Below are positions 53,379 to 63,646 of a stretch of 64,000 nt of DNA, piece after piece. The translations under genes and the position numbers were made by a program. The stretch is from Aedes albopictus (Eukaryota; Arthropoda; Insecta; Diptera; Culicidae), in the NCBI RefSeq assembly GCF_035046485.1, contig NC_085138.1, forward strand, positions 18,543,440-18,607,439, given 5' to 3'. Under the pieces are notes generated by a model. It searched no databases, was not told the origin of the DNA, and saw only the letters and a program-made list of their open reading frames with translations. Each line of letters begins with the position of its first letter. The first letter of the stretch is position 1.

Positions 53379-53959
53379 TGACCAACCTAAAGTCTACTTG
53401 ATATTTCTATGAACCTTTGGGACATTAAGGGTCGTCCAAACTGTCCTGAAGTTTAGTTCTTGACAGTAATAGTAGTTGTTCTCACAATGAACTGTAACAT
53501 TAAACATCCAATTGTAATCTGTAATGCCTCTGGCATTTCATGAGTCATTCCAAGATAGTTGTGAGATATTCCAGATCAACCAAACTACTGCGGAGGCTAT
53601 GGTCTTCAGGTCTTACTTGTGATAAGGCAGCGTCCATTTATAACCTAACGCTAAAATCGGCATTTTTCGACAAACCATAGCTTTGTATAATGCGTTACAT
53701 CCGTAGACATTAGGATCTAAACTCAACAACAGTTTGGGTGACCTAGGATATCCAGAACAAAATGTTCTGCATGATATTCTACCCTTTTTATACTGATGAG
53801 CACCAAAACCACAGAAATACAGGTATTCTTCGATATAACGTACCCTCGATATAGCGAATTCGATATAACGTACATTTTGCTTCGATATAACGTACAACAT
53901 TGAAATTTTTATTTTTTTTTCCCCAGGAATAACCCTCAGATTAACTTCGAAATCACTTA

Positions 53960-54908
53960 CACCGTGTCCAATAAATTCTCATACAAAATACAAATTTAGA
54001 AAATATCATTTTATTTCACATATGTGATTCATATTTTTAAAATGAATACATGTATTGAAAGGCCACATAATACTGATTAAATAAAGCATACGGATTAGAA
54101 TAACTTTATTTTCTATTTGTTTTTATAAGCCTAGCAGTACGCTTCCGTTTTATGAAATTCGTTTTCTCCGGCACGCAAGAAAAATGTTCGAAAAGTTTTT
54201 CATTCTACGGTAGCGAAATCGAGTCCATAAGGATAAATTTTTAATTTGTATCCCAAGTTATATACTAAATGGATATACTAAGGCTAAAAAAACACAGTTT
54301 TAATTATGATATGGTAAGAAATTTGCAAGTAAGCTCAACTTGGGTTGATTTTTATGAAAATAACCCTTATATCAAAGATAAATATCTTAAAACGTAAATT
54401 TTGGACAAAATTTACCACAATAGGAATACAAGCATGTTTTATAAGTGAGAATGGTGTGAATCAACCAGATAAGATGCACCCATGCGCCTTTAACATAACT
54501 AATCTCATTAAAACAGGAAAATGGACATTTTTGTTTAATTCACGTTATATTTTGTACAAAATAAAACGGCTTCGTACTTTACCAATACAGGATCTCATAT
54601 TTTTTCTCTTCTGCTCATAGTTGCTACTAGCAATGGGGAGAACGTGAACCTAATTTGTTTTAACTTAAAATCACTACTCGTTAAAATACGACCAAATACC
54701 AATGAAATGGCGTGCGTGCCAGCTGATTTGGACTTACGACACATAAGCGATCAGCAGAGAAGGATAAAGGATAGTTAGTTCCAAAACATATGCTGTATTT
54801 TGTGTGTGTTAGTTGACCTTTCAATAAATAAATTTACTTTGAAAATTCTAATTACAGATGCGAAATGAATTGAATTTGATTTTGTATGAGAACTTATTGG
54901 ACACGGTG
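53960..54908. mobile_element. Tc1/mariner-type element with 30-bp termini, nested
   Basis: CACCGTGTCCAATAAATTCT begins at 53960 and the complement ends at 54908; 29 of 30 terminal positions match. TA lies at 53958-53959 and 54909-54910. The 91-codon plus frame (54345) has no transposase motif. Confidence 0.85.
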
Positions 54909-55014
54909 TATATCAATGCTGTGTTGCAGCATTAGCCTTGTTCCCCAAAATTAGCGCAATTTGGGGAAATTTTTTGTGTACGTTATATCTAAGCACAAAA
55001 AATGAAATAAGGTA

Positions 55015-55221
55015 CACCGGGGCAAGTTGAAACGGGTGGGGCAAGATGAAACAGCGGGTTAACATGATGTTTTCTAATGATGATAAACAGTTCAATCGCC
55101 ATAACACATAGTTTTTGATTCAAACCATCTTTTAGCGAAGGCTAAATTTCCAAATTGTATTGAAATCTATTTTAAAACTTCGTGTTTCATCTTGACCCAC
55201 CCGTTTCAACTTGTCCCGGTG
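55015..55221. mobile_element. 207-bp MITE (CACCGGGGCAAGTTGAAAC ends), nested
   Basis: CACCGGGGCAAGTTGAAACG at the left and its complement at the right (CGTTTCAACTTGTCCCGGTG with small differences), plus mirrored GGGGCAAGATGAAACA. TA flanks at 55013-55014 and 55222-55223. Confidence 0.85.
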
Positions 55222-55439
55222 TACCTTAGGTTTTTCGTGAAAACTCATGTTTTTCATTATTGGTTTTGTTAATTTCACCGAAATCATTATTTCGGGTTCA
55301 TTTCACGTCGAATACATCGACACTAACATAGAAATTTTTTTTTTCTGCTTCGATATAACGTACACTTCGATATAACGTACAAAGAGAATTTTTTGTACGT
55401 TAGAGTACCTGTACGTAGAAAAACTCTATAATATCGCTT

Positions 55440-56150
55440 GGAAAAAAATCCGGCTTCAAATGGTTAAAGGCGTTTCAAGATGTTTCACAAAGTTTCTAGG
55501 GAGTTAGAATGGTTTCAAGGGGAGTTCAGAGGTGGTTTAAGATATTTCAAGGGGTTTCAGGTGGTTTCAAAATTATTTCAAGAAGGTCTCAGGGATGTTT
55601 TAGAGGAGTTTCAAGACGTTTCAAGTTGCTTCAAGACATTTAAGGGTGTTTCTGGGGGTTTCTTGTGGGTTTTAAGGATCTTACAAGAGTTTCAAAGAAA
55701 TTTAAAGGGGATTTCTGAGAGTTTTCCAGGCGCTTCAGGGGTTTTGTGAGAGGTTTAAGTTGCTTTCAGTGGAGTTTCAAGGGGTTTTCAAAACAATTGA
55801 GGGGCCAAGATGCCATTTTGTCGCATATCAAAAAATTCTTCAGATTTCAAGCTTCGGGGAACTTTGTTAGTTTTTTTTTAATTACAATAAATCCGTGAAA
55901 ATTGGATCGATTTTGCAACTCCATACATTTTGCATGGGATGAAAAATTGGTGAAAAACATTTACTCAAAAGTGGGTTTGTGTCACTTGCACCTCTTTGCT
56001 TCCCCAATTTCGAGGCGTATCAGAGGATTTTAGGAGGTGGTTTGGAAAAGGTTTCTGGAGGTTTCAGGATGCTTTCGAGAAGGTCTCAGGGAAGTTTCAG
56101 AGATGTTTCGAGGCGTTTCAAGTAAGGCAAAGACGTTTCGGGGCTTCAGG
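55440..56150. repeat. Degenerate GTTTCAAG-type minisatellite, interrupted
   Basis: Continuous variants of GGTTTCAAGG, GTTTCAGG and GATGTTTC with no fixed period. It is interrupted at about 55795-56005 by AT-rich sequence. The 89-codon frame (55480) is just translation of the repeat (many FQ, GF, VS pairs). Confidence 0.75.
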
Positions 56151-56425
56151 GCAGTGCTGCTCAGCACTTTGCGCATTCAACCAACAAAATTTCTTAGAAC
56201 TTTTTGAAAACCACTTTAATTACAGTTTTGTATTCAAACTGATGCTCAAGGCTAATAGTACAAGGTTACTAAACTGAAATTAGTTTCGTAATTTGACGAA
56301 TTTCGGCAAAAATGAGTGCACGCTTAGAAAAAGTTACTCTAAAATGAGCAAGATGATTCACACAAAACTGAGCTAACATGGAACAGGTCGAAAAATGAGT
56401 AAATTGCATTTTCAACGATAGAGCT

Positions 56426-57048
56426 GGCCCAAGTGCAAAAATTCAAAAAGTTTAAATCGTATAATATGCTTGACCAAGGATGGAAGAAAATCACTTCTAG
56501 TGACAAATGATACAGGATACGAGCAATTCAAGATTGCTTTTGCTCTTGCAGTAGGATGATGCCGACACCCTCGCCCCGTACTTGAATCATGGGATCACAA
56601 GCAATCAAAGCATCTGATGCACGCTTTATCATGGGATCACACGTTATCGGATCATGTTACAAGTCGCGATAAATTATATTCATTACGATTTGAACCACTT
56701 ATGAACCAATAAACTGAATTCATGATTAGAAACAATACAATCATTGGCATATCTTGATATTAAAGCAAAAAGAATGCACAAAAAGTGAATGATTTTCGGT
56801 ATTTATCATTTCAACTTCATGATAGCGATCGCATCATGGCCGCACATGCCCCGCTATTCAATTTTCGCGGAGCGTGGTTTGTTATAATGCTTGACGACAA
56901 GGTTCTATCGTTGTTGCTATGATCGCGCGATGCGCTTCAACCGCGACACATTCGGGATCTTATCATGATCACTAGATTTCCATCCTTGTGCTTGACATCA
57001 TTTAGAATATTATACGGCTTGAACTGGTGAGATTTTCGCACTTGGGCC
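56426..57048. mobile_element. Foldback element (GGCCCAAGTGC ends) split by a hAT-like insert
   Basis: GGCCCAAGTGCAAAAATTC (56426) mirrors GATTTTCGCACTTGGGCC (57031-57048), and inner ATCGTATAATAT mirrors ATATTATACGG. Without the insert it would be a palindrome of about 100 bp. Confidence 0.75.
56475..56988. mobile_element. 514-bp non-autonomous hAT-like element
   Basis: CAAGGATGGAA at 56475 and TTCCATCCTTG ending at 56988 are inverted termini. TGCTTGAC is duplicated exactly outside them (56467-56474 and 56989-56996), the 8-bp signature of hAT. No transposase is present. Confidence 0.85.
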
Positions 57049-58455
57049 GATAATCGATAACTAATTGATGAGGCGTCCGATTTACATGTGGTCTTCGGCA
57101 AAGTGGTAGCTGATAGAGTAGCCTAAGAGTACCAAGGGTCAACTAACTCTCTAGGGTACGGCGGAAATACTACGGTCAATTGAATGATAACATCCTTTTC
57201 CCATAGTAATTTCCATACAAACTTTGAAGGGCTTGTGCGCTCTCAATTTTCAACTAAATTAGCTCATTTTTTTGGGAGAAAGCTTAGAATCTGGTTATGA
57301 ATCGAATAAGCGGTGTGGAGCAAAAACGGGTTTTTGAATCACGCTAATACGCATCTATATAATCTTTTAACATTGAACGAGAATTACTCAATTTCGATTT
57401 CAAATAAGATTTACAGAAACTGTTCAACGTTTGGCTAGTACCTATATGATTAACGAATGATCCTTTTCTGGACGGGAGCGCTGAAATCGAACACTGGCGT
57501 GTTTTCCATTTCGGCTAAATGGGCCTTGAGTTAAATTATATTTTTATCAAAATTCTTCCAGCATCAGAAACGTTACCATCAGAACGTTAGTTAGTCATAT
57601 CTTTTCGAAACCTCGTCTCACTACCAACAAAACTTGCATCTGTTAATCATCGATCATGGCATTAGTTTCCGAAAAATGCAATTCTACTCAACCTAAAATT
57701 GCCACGTCTACCTGCATAATTCTCTAGCCCAGCGATACCGACTGTCACCGTAGCTCGGAACAGACGTAATCCGTAGCTCCTGTGTTATTATCGAGCAGAC
57801 AGGCATACCTGTTGTCCAGCCGTTTGTCCCAAAAATAACCATAAAACCAATGATGCAGCGTTGCGTGATACTATTTGTGAAAACCTAGTTTAAAACCAAA
57901 TCGATCGGTGGCATTTTTACGCAGGTACAACCGACAACAGACGATTCGCCGTAGTCAAATCAACCCGCTGCCTAAAGCCGTGCGTACGTGCGTGGAAAAA
58001 GTTCAGCCGAATGTGAAATTTCAAACAATGTGTATAATAGTGTGTACCCACCACAATGGTTTAATGATGGAGAAGAGAGAGTTTTAACAGCAGCTACGGC
58101 AAAAAATAAAAGAAACCAAAATTCGAATAAATCCGTGTTGTGCGATTTTTTTCGTTGGTAACTTTTAAGTATACCACGCAATCGTAAAAGTGCATATCTT
58201 TCCGCGGCTGACTGACTGCTGGTGGAGAAGAATCAAACTTGGGAAGCCACTTTTGTAACCGTGGAATCATGAGTGACTAAATCAAATTTGATCGTCGTGC
58301 GAATTATGGATGGCTTTCGGAGTGGGAATGTGATTACGATTGCGAATGGAATAATGAAGTCATCATCGGTATTCAAAATGGGTTGATCGGTTCTACGGAA
58401 GAGAAAAATAAAATGTTCCAAAACTGCCATCACCGTAAGTGCCTGAAGCTATGTA
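57049..58455 (+). other. Mostly unassigned upstream DNA of the host exons
   Basis: It contains a decayed SINE head (57480-57535, minus; B-box-like GTGTTCGATTTC). 57900-58440 is less AT-rich and ends in CACC|GTAAGTGCC at 58434-58443, a good donor. It could be a non-coding exon of the gene downstream. No coding frame is supported. Confidence 0.35.
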
Positions 58456-58954
58456 CAGTGTATCAATAAATTGTCCGGACAGACTTTTTACAAGAAAATG
58501 TATGCGGGTTCAAACGCCTATAAAGTGCTCTGGAAAACACCAGTTGGGGTTTAAGTCGGCCATTGGTTTCTGTGGAGTTACTACTAAATTTCGCCAATCC
58601 TATATATTGACTCCATAAAAAGTATTATTACAAAAATCCATCTCTAGAAAGTTTTGCATTACCTTGAATATGTCTTAGTTCTGGTGAACTTCAAAGTCGT
58701 TGTCTTCAATCAAGTTAACGCTTTTGATCTCCTGAGCATCTTTACCGAACACGTCGTCTTTGTTAGATCGCCAGGAATACAAGATATCCGAGGGGATGCT
58801 GTAGTTTTTGAAATGATGATTTATTATTTCAATACTTTCTTTTCGGTCCAATATTATGACAAAAGGTAGTATGATAATAGCGATATTTCATAAACATTCA
58901 CAGTAAACATTTTCCGGTGAAAAGCTCATGTGCGGACAATTTTTCGATACACTG
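58456..58954. mobile_element. ~500-bp mariner-like MITE directly upstream of the host leader
   Basis: CAGTGTATCAATAAATTGTC at the left and GACAATTTTTCGATACACTG at the right are imperfect inverted repeats about 50 bp long. TA precedes it (58454-58455); the right flank reads TG, perhaps a mutated TA. Confidence 0.7.
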
Positions 58955-59175
58955 TGCAGCTCGTTCCGGTCCGACATGCGTCACACTAAACGGAAGATCC
59001 GTGGAAGATCAGTTTCTGGTGCATCGCTGCACGCTTCTCTCTTGTGTGTCTGCTTTGCTAGCGGTGGCGGCGGCGCAATTGCGTGCTTGATTGATTGGTA
59101 GTTTCTTGAGAGCATCATCACCGCATCATTACAAATAACTGACTATCGTCGATCGATCGATCGATTGGCTTCTAG

Positions 59176-59384
59176 AGAAGGAAGCACTCGCGTTACCAGA
59201 ACAGAAAACGGCAAGAATCAAGAAAATTGGAAATTAATACCCAACGAAGGATAGACAAATTAGCAACGTCGGTCTCGACGGTTTGTCGGTCGATCCGGTC
59301 GGCACTCAACGGTACACAACCAGGAAGAAGAACGAAAACACCACTCACAACAGCAGAATGGACGACAATGAGAACTATTTGGAG
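59176..59384 (+). CDS. Host gene exon with start codon (coding 59358-59384)
   Basis: The coding part is nine codons, MDDNENYLE, followed by GTAATT as donor at 59385. The ATG has a good context (CAGCAGAATGG). The stretch before it is leader-like with no frame. GGCTTCTAG at 59167-59175 is a plausible acceptor, so I start the exon at 59176, but the leader could also be a first exon. The last codon is complete (phase 0) and the next exon at 59730 continues in phase. I do not recognise the protein. The short acidic start is not diagnostic. The exon is too short to show in a simple frame search. Confidence 0.6.
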
Positions 59385-59729
59385 GTAATTTGTCCTACTT
59401 ATTATATATGGTGGTTTTGGGTTTCGTGCGGAATACACACAAACGACGCACGTGAGTTTCGGCTCATCGGCGCCTTCAAAGCCAGAAGGCTCAACGCATG
59501 CGACTGTTTGGTAATTTAGACTCTATAGGCGATTTAAAATTTTAGGCACATGGTCAGATGAATGTCAATGTTTCGTTTCAATGGTGACCCAATTCACCAG
59601 TGTTCCACAACTGATCGGTTTATTAATTTACCAGTGCATTCTTTCACGCGCGTTCCAGCCCAACCCAATTATACGCGCCGAATCGAAAACGAAAAGTTTC
59701 ACTTTTATTTTTCCTTCTCTTTCTTCTAG
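59385..59729 (+). other. Intron 1 of the host gene (345 bp)
   Basis: Begins GTAATT, ends TTTCTTCTAG, phase 0, no repeat seen. Confidence 0.6.
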
Positions 59730-59840
59730 TATCCAAAAATGAACTTTTCACAGTTCTCGTCGCCCTTTGGCGGTGCCCTGGCAGCGAATCAGTTCGCGGC
59801 GGCCAAATTCCCGCCAAATCTCGCCACGGCCAATGGGCAG
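59730..59840 (+). CDS. Host gene exon 2, N-terminal region of an unrecognised protein
   Basis: A pyrimidine-rich tract and TTCTTCTAG precede 59730, and CAG|GTATGT follows 59840. The 111 bases are 37 codons without a stop, reading YPKMNFSQFSSPFGG, then an Ala/Phe/Pro-rich stretch (ALAANQFAAAKFPPNL) ending ATANGQ. This low-complexity style is common in N-termini of insect transcription factors and RNA-binding proteins, which is only a hint. Codons end mostly in G or C, unlike the AT-rich surroundings, which supports real coding. An internal ATG (CAAAAATGAAC) could start a shorter isoform, MNFSQF. The rest of the gene lies beyond the window, after an intron of at least 4.1 kb. Confidence 0.65.
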
Positions 59841-59959
59841 GTATGTTATCATCGAAGATATTATAAATGAATAGACATAATGCATGAATACAGGCTATCT
59901 ATTATTCTCTAAGATAAACAAACGTTATAATTTACGAAAACTCTGACGAATAACATATA

Positions 59960-60882
59960 CGGGGGTGGCCAAAATGTTTGGGATAGGCAACTTATTTTCT
60001 CCCACAAAAAAGTTCAACATGCTGTAACTTTTCATAGAGTGCATAAAAAAATCTCAAATTTTGACTGTTTGTCAACCTATTATATGTGCATCATTGGTAC
60101 AAATTTGGGCTCGATTGTTTAATCTTTCGCAAAGTTAGAACCGTTCGGGTAAAACACTATTTTTCAGACAACTCATTTTTGAGCTGTCATATCTCGGAAA
60201 CCAGTGAACCGAATTGAATGAAATTTTGTATATATGTAAATGTAAATATGTAAATGCTTCACAAACTATTAAAACATAGGTACTTTTTCAACGTTGAAAA
60301 AAGTTATCATGGATTGACACTTTTTGAATTTTTCTCGAAAAAATTAAATTTTTTCACATCAATGTCAATAAATTTTAGAGATGATATCCAAAGATTTTCC
60401 ACTTCTGTTCTCAAATTATCTCTAATCAGATATATTAGAGCCTATTTAGATTGAAGGAAGAACACATTTAATAATTTTTGTGTGGTATTGTAAATTTGAC
60501 TTATTTTCCTCTATATGGGTAAAAATTTCAACCCGGTATAACTTAATTCGCCGTGAAAAAATATAACATTTTATAACGTTGTATTAAGTATCAATATATT
60601 GTTGATAAACGTTAAAAAATTTATTCAATTCGGTTCACTGGTTTCCGAGATATGACAGCTCAAAAATGAGTTGTCTAAAAAATAGTGTTTTACCCGAACG
60701 GTTCTAACTTCGCGAAATATTAATCAATCGAGCCTAAATTTGTACCAATGATGCACATATAATAGGTTGACAAACAGTCAAAATTTGAGATTTTTTATGC
60801 ACTCTATGAAAAGTTACAGCATGTTGATTTTTTTTGTGGGAGAAAAAAAGTTGCCTATCCCAAACATTTTGGCCATCCCCTG
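59960..60882. mobile_element. TA-flanked element with ~260-bp terminal inverted repeats
   Basis: GGTGGCCAAAATGTTTGGGA at the left end is mirrored at the right, and similarity runs inward about 260 bp to AACCAGTGAACCGAATTGAA. TA lies at 59958-59959 and 60883-60884. The centre is AT-rich. It lies in the host intron, where transcription would make a long hairpin. Confidence 0.85.
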
Positions 60883-60918
60883 TATGTATAGCTGTGTTCA
60901 TTACAATAGCAGTTAATA

Positions 60919-61108
60919 AAACACGGACACGTTCAATGCTTTTCGCTCTTTGAAGGAAGCACGACACTAGACAACGGACTAGCATGCAACGCCCAGTGGC
61001 ACAGCCAAAAACTGTTCCTGACAGCTGCGGCGGGAATCGAACCCGCGCTCCTCAGTTCGATGCGACTAAGAGCTTGGTGACACTAGCCACACGACCACGA
61101 AGCCGCGT
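60919..61108 (-). mobile_element. tRNA-headed SINE (GCTTCGTGGTCGTGTGGCTAG head)
   Basis: The minus-strand head has A box TGGTCGTGTGGCTAG and B box GGTTCGATTCC inside a GCGGG...CCCGC stem. The tail is TGCTTCCTTCAAAGAGCG...CGTGTCCGTGTTT. Flanking CAGTTAA(T)AAAAC may be the duplication. The chimeric SINE at 50200-50470 shares both ends. Confidence 0.78.
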
Positions 61109-61215
61109 CAGTTAAAACCGATTTCCATGCTAAATGACACACAAAATGTTGTTCTCCTATGAGCGATTCAGCTGAAAATTGGACAGCAAACTACAAATTG
61201 AACCTAACTTTGGAG

Positions 61216-61395
61216 AACTAAAGCACTTCCACAGTTATTAATTGAAGGGCTTGCTTAGCTTGTTTTTGCATGAATTTGTATATTGTGAGGTAAGCACAAT
61301 GATATACTATGCCCAGAGAGTCTAGAAAATTTTCCCGACTAGAACAGGAATTGAACCAACCGTAACTGGATTGGCGATCTATAACCTTAACATTT
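61216..61395 (-). mobile_element. tRNA-headed SINE, decayed (family of 1-163)
   Basis: GCACTTCCACAGTTATTAAT, CTATGCCCAGAGAGTC and a degraded head with GGTTCAATTCC on the minus strand. It has more changes than the copy at 52673. Confidence 0.75.
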
Positions 61396-61399
61396 GGTT

Positions 61400-62640
61400 G
61401 CCTACGTCAGATTCAATACATGGGTTCGTAATTTCACAATAATGCAAAGTCACGCACCGGGCGGCCGATGCTGCCGAGCTACAGACAAGGATAATTTCCA
61501 CAGTGAACTGAATACCGTCGTGGATAAAGTTCCAAAAGGTGACATCAGCATCTGTATTAGGCGACTTCACGGACTATGAGCGTGTCTTGTCTTAGAGAAA
61601 TGAGCGAAAACGGAGAGCTGTTTGCAGAGTTTTGTGGCAACAACGACCTAGTGATTGGGGGCTCGCTCTTTCCCCATCGACCAGTGCAGAAGGTCACGTG
61701 GGTCTCGACCACATCTGCATCAGCCGAAAATGGAGACGAAGTCTTCTTGATGTCCGGAATTAACGCAGCGCTGATATCGCGTCATCTTCTAATCGGTGAG
61801 CTCTGGCAACGCATTGCTAGGATTCCGCGGCAGGAGGATAAGCTCGGACGACGACTCAACACACGCCGATTACAGCGGTTGTTTCGGAATGTAGCAGTGT
61901 CGAAGAGCAGTGGACGGCCATCAAGAATGCTTTTATTGAAACCAGCGAGAATAACCTGGGTAAGCTGCGCATTCAGCGAAAAGAGTACATCACTGATAAA
62001 ACCTGGCGGAAGATTGAAGAGCGCAGAGAAGTAAAGGCCGCGATAGAGTGTGCAAGGGCAGCCAAATACGAGTCCCGTCAACGGTATTGGGCTCTAGAAA
62101 AGGAAGTGAAACGCTTCTGCAGACGAGACAACAGACAAGCGAGCGTGGGTGGACTCCCTGGCTGACGAAGGGGAGAAAGTCGGCGGTGATATCCGTCTCC
62201 TCTACGATATCTCACGACGCCTGAGTTGAGCAAAAATGAATCCGAGGATGCCAGTGAAAGACGTCACTGGACAGTTACTCATCGACCCAACTGATCGCAA
62301 ACGTTGGTTTGAGAATTTCGAAAGACTTTTTGAAGTTTTGATGTCTGACTAACCATCAACATCTCTGCATGAATCGCCTAGGGTACTGTTGAGTTTAGCA
62401 TCATCCGCGTCAACTCTGAGGCACCACCATTACAGGAGATTGAAACAGCCATCCGAAGCATGAAGTCCAACAAAGCCCCCAGAGTCGATCGCATATCAGC
62501 AGAGATGCTCAAAGCGGAATCCATTTAGGACATTGCGACTTTTCCCAAGGACGTGACGTGAAGGTTCCTAAGAAGAGGGATCTGACTGCGTGCGACAACT
62601 GACGAAGCATCATGTTTGCTTTATCCTAAATTGGATACAG
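61400..62640 (+). pseudogene. Decayed LINE, endonuclease and start of RT (RTE/BovB-like)
   Basis: Text in shifting frames: NFHSELNTVVDKVPKGDI at 61492, then EMSENGELFAEFCGNNDLVIGG (61600-61665), FPHRPVQKVTWVS, and HLLIGELWQRIARI (61782). A charged linker follows with KEVKR and LADEGEK (62160), then SMKSNKAPRVDRISAEML (62455-62510), the entry to the RT, and VPKKRDLT near 62560. Stops and shifts are frequent. The style fits RTE/BovB-like LINEs. It lies in the host intron. Confidence 0.7.
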
Positions 62641-62724
62641 AAGAAGGCGTTACATAAGTGACCCGATTTTGTCAGCCCGTTTCCGGAACACATTTTTTGT
62701 TTCCCTTAAAAATTTTAAAAGATA

Positions 62725-63022
62725 CTAGCTGTCCCGGCAAACGTTGTTTTGCCATTTTTGATTGTGGTGGTTTGACAACTGTTTGCAGCACGGCACACTT
62801 GATCGGTTTTATTACGATCGTGTTAATTTTCCTCCCAATTCATGCCAATTCGGTAGTTTCCATTTTCTTTACATTTTTAGGTTATTTTCGTAACTTTTTG
62901 TACATATAAACACAGCCACCACGAATACGAATCGAACCATGCAAGACTCATGCTGATCGGTCCACCCGTTCTTGAGTTTTGTTGCCTCAAAGGAACTTCA
63001 AACTCATTTTTATATATATAGA
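62725..63022. repeat. Probable dispersed repeat (ACTAGCTGTCCCGGCAAACG start, TATATATAGA end)
   Basis: I recognise, from memory only, the ACTAGCTG.CCCGGCAAACG opening and the GTTCTTGAGTTTTGTTGCCTC...TTTTATATATATAGA ending as a repeat common in insect genomes. There is no second copy here. Its class is not assigned. Confidence 0.4.
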
Positions 63023-63099
63023 TTCATTCTTTTTATCCCTCTATGTTCTGCCTTTCAGCAGTAGTTTCATGATGATCTTAAATGAATTAGTAAATATTT

Positions 63100-63630
63100 G
63101 ACCGTTAGGTAATGAGAGCAAAAAGTTCGTCGTGAAGATGAAGATATTCTTGATGTTTTGACAACATTAAAAAATGGGATCCCAGACTTCTCAGAAAAAA
63201 AAAATCGAGAGGCACCCCAAAGGACTTCCGGGAGAAAGCCCTGGACAAATCCGAAAATTCGGTAGGACTCTGGAAAAATTTAACCACAGGGGCTACCGTA
63301 GCATCAATCCTGAAAAGAACCCCCGGACAGTGTTCAGAGTAAATCTGTGAAGAAATTTCGAAAATAGTTCTAGCTGTATACTCTGAAGAGATAAGTGAAG
63401 CATTCAGGAGAGATCTTCGGATGAATCATGAGAACCCCCTAGAAGACCGAAAGGAGTGATTTCGGAATACCGAAAAATATTCCTGGTGGACTTTCGAGGA
63501 ATTCTTTCAAGAAATTTAACATGGTATCCATAAAGAAACCCTTGAAAGAATCTGTCGAGGAATCTGAAAAGTAATCTATGCAGGAATCTCGAAATAAATA
63601 ATGGAGGATTGTCGCGTACAATACGGTTGA
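63100..63630. repeat. Degenerate GGAATC/GAGGAAT-type low-complexity sequence
   Basis: Repeated GAGGAATCT, GAAACCCTTGAAAGAATC, CAGGAATCTCG and similar strings without a clear period; non-coding. Confidence 0.45.
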
Positions 63631-63646
63631 ACCCATCATAGGCTCA

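Larger units (their letters stand above)
51888..53640. repeat. ~300-bp tandem array, at least four degenerate units, interrupted
   Basis: Shared landmarks are GATATTCCAGGTCAGTCAAACTA (52072, 52376, 53176 and, weaker, 53565), TCAGGTCTACACTCGTAACAG, ATGAACCTTTGGGACATT and CTGCTGGGATCCGT. The spacing is about 300 bases once the insertions at 52420-52643, 52673-52937 and 53248-53378 are subtracted. Units are non-coding. Confidence 0.75.
53820..55411. mobile_element. pogo/Tigger-like element with TCGATATAACGTAC repeats, TA flanks
   Basis: Ends CAGGTATTC and GAGTACCTG lie next to TA (53818-53819 and 55412-55413). TCGATATAACGTAC repeats three times near the left end (53832-53903) and twice near the right end (55353-55381), as seen in pogo/Tigger elements. 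No transposase frame survives. It contains two younger TA-flanked elements. Confidence 0.72.

Noticed and set aside
55480..56277. Plus frames of about 90 codons rich in FQ and GF
   Set aside because: Translation of a degenerate GTTTCAAG minisatellite; no start context or domain.
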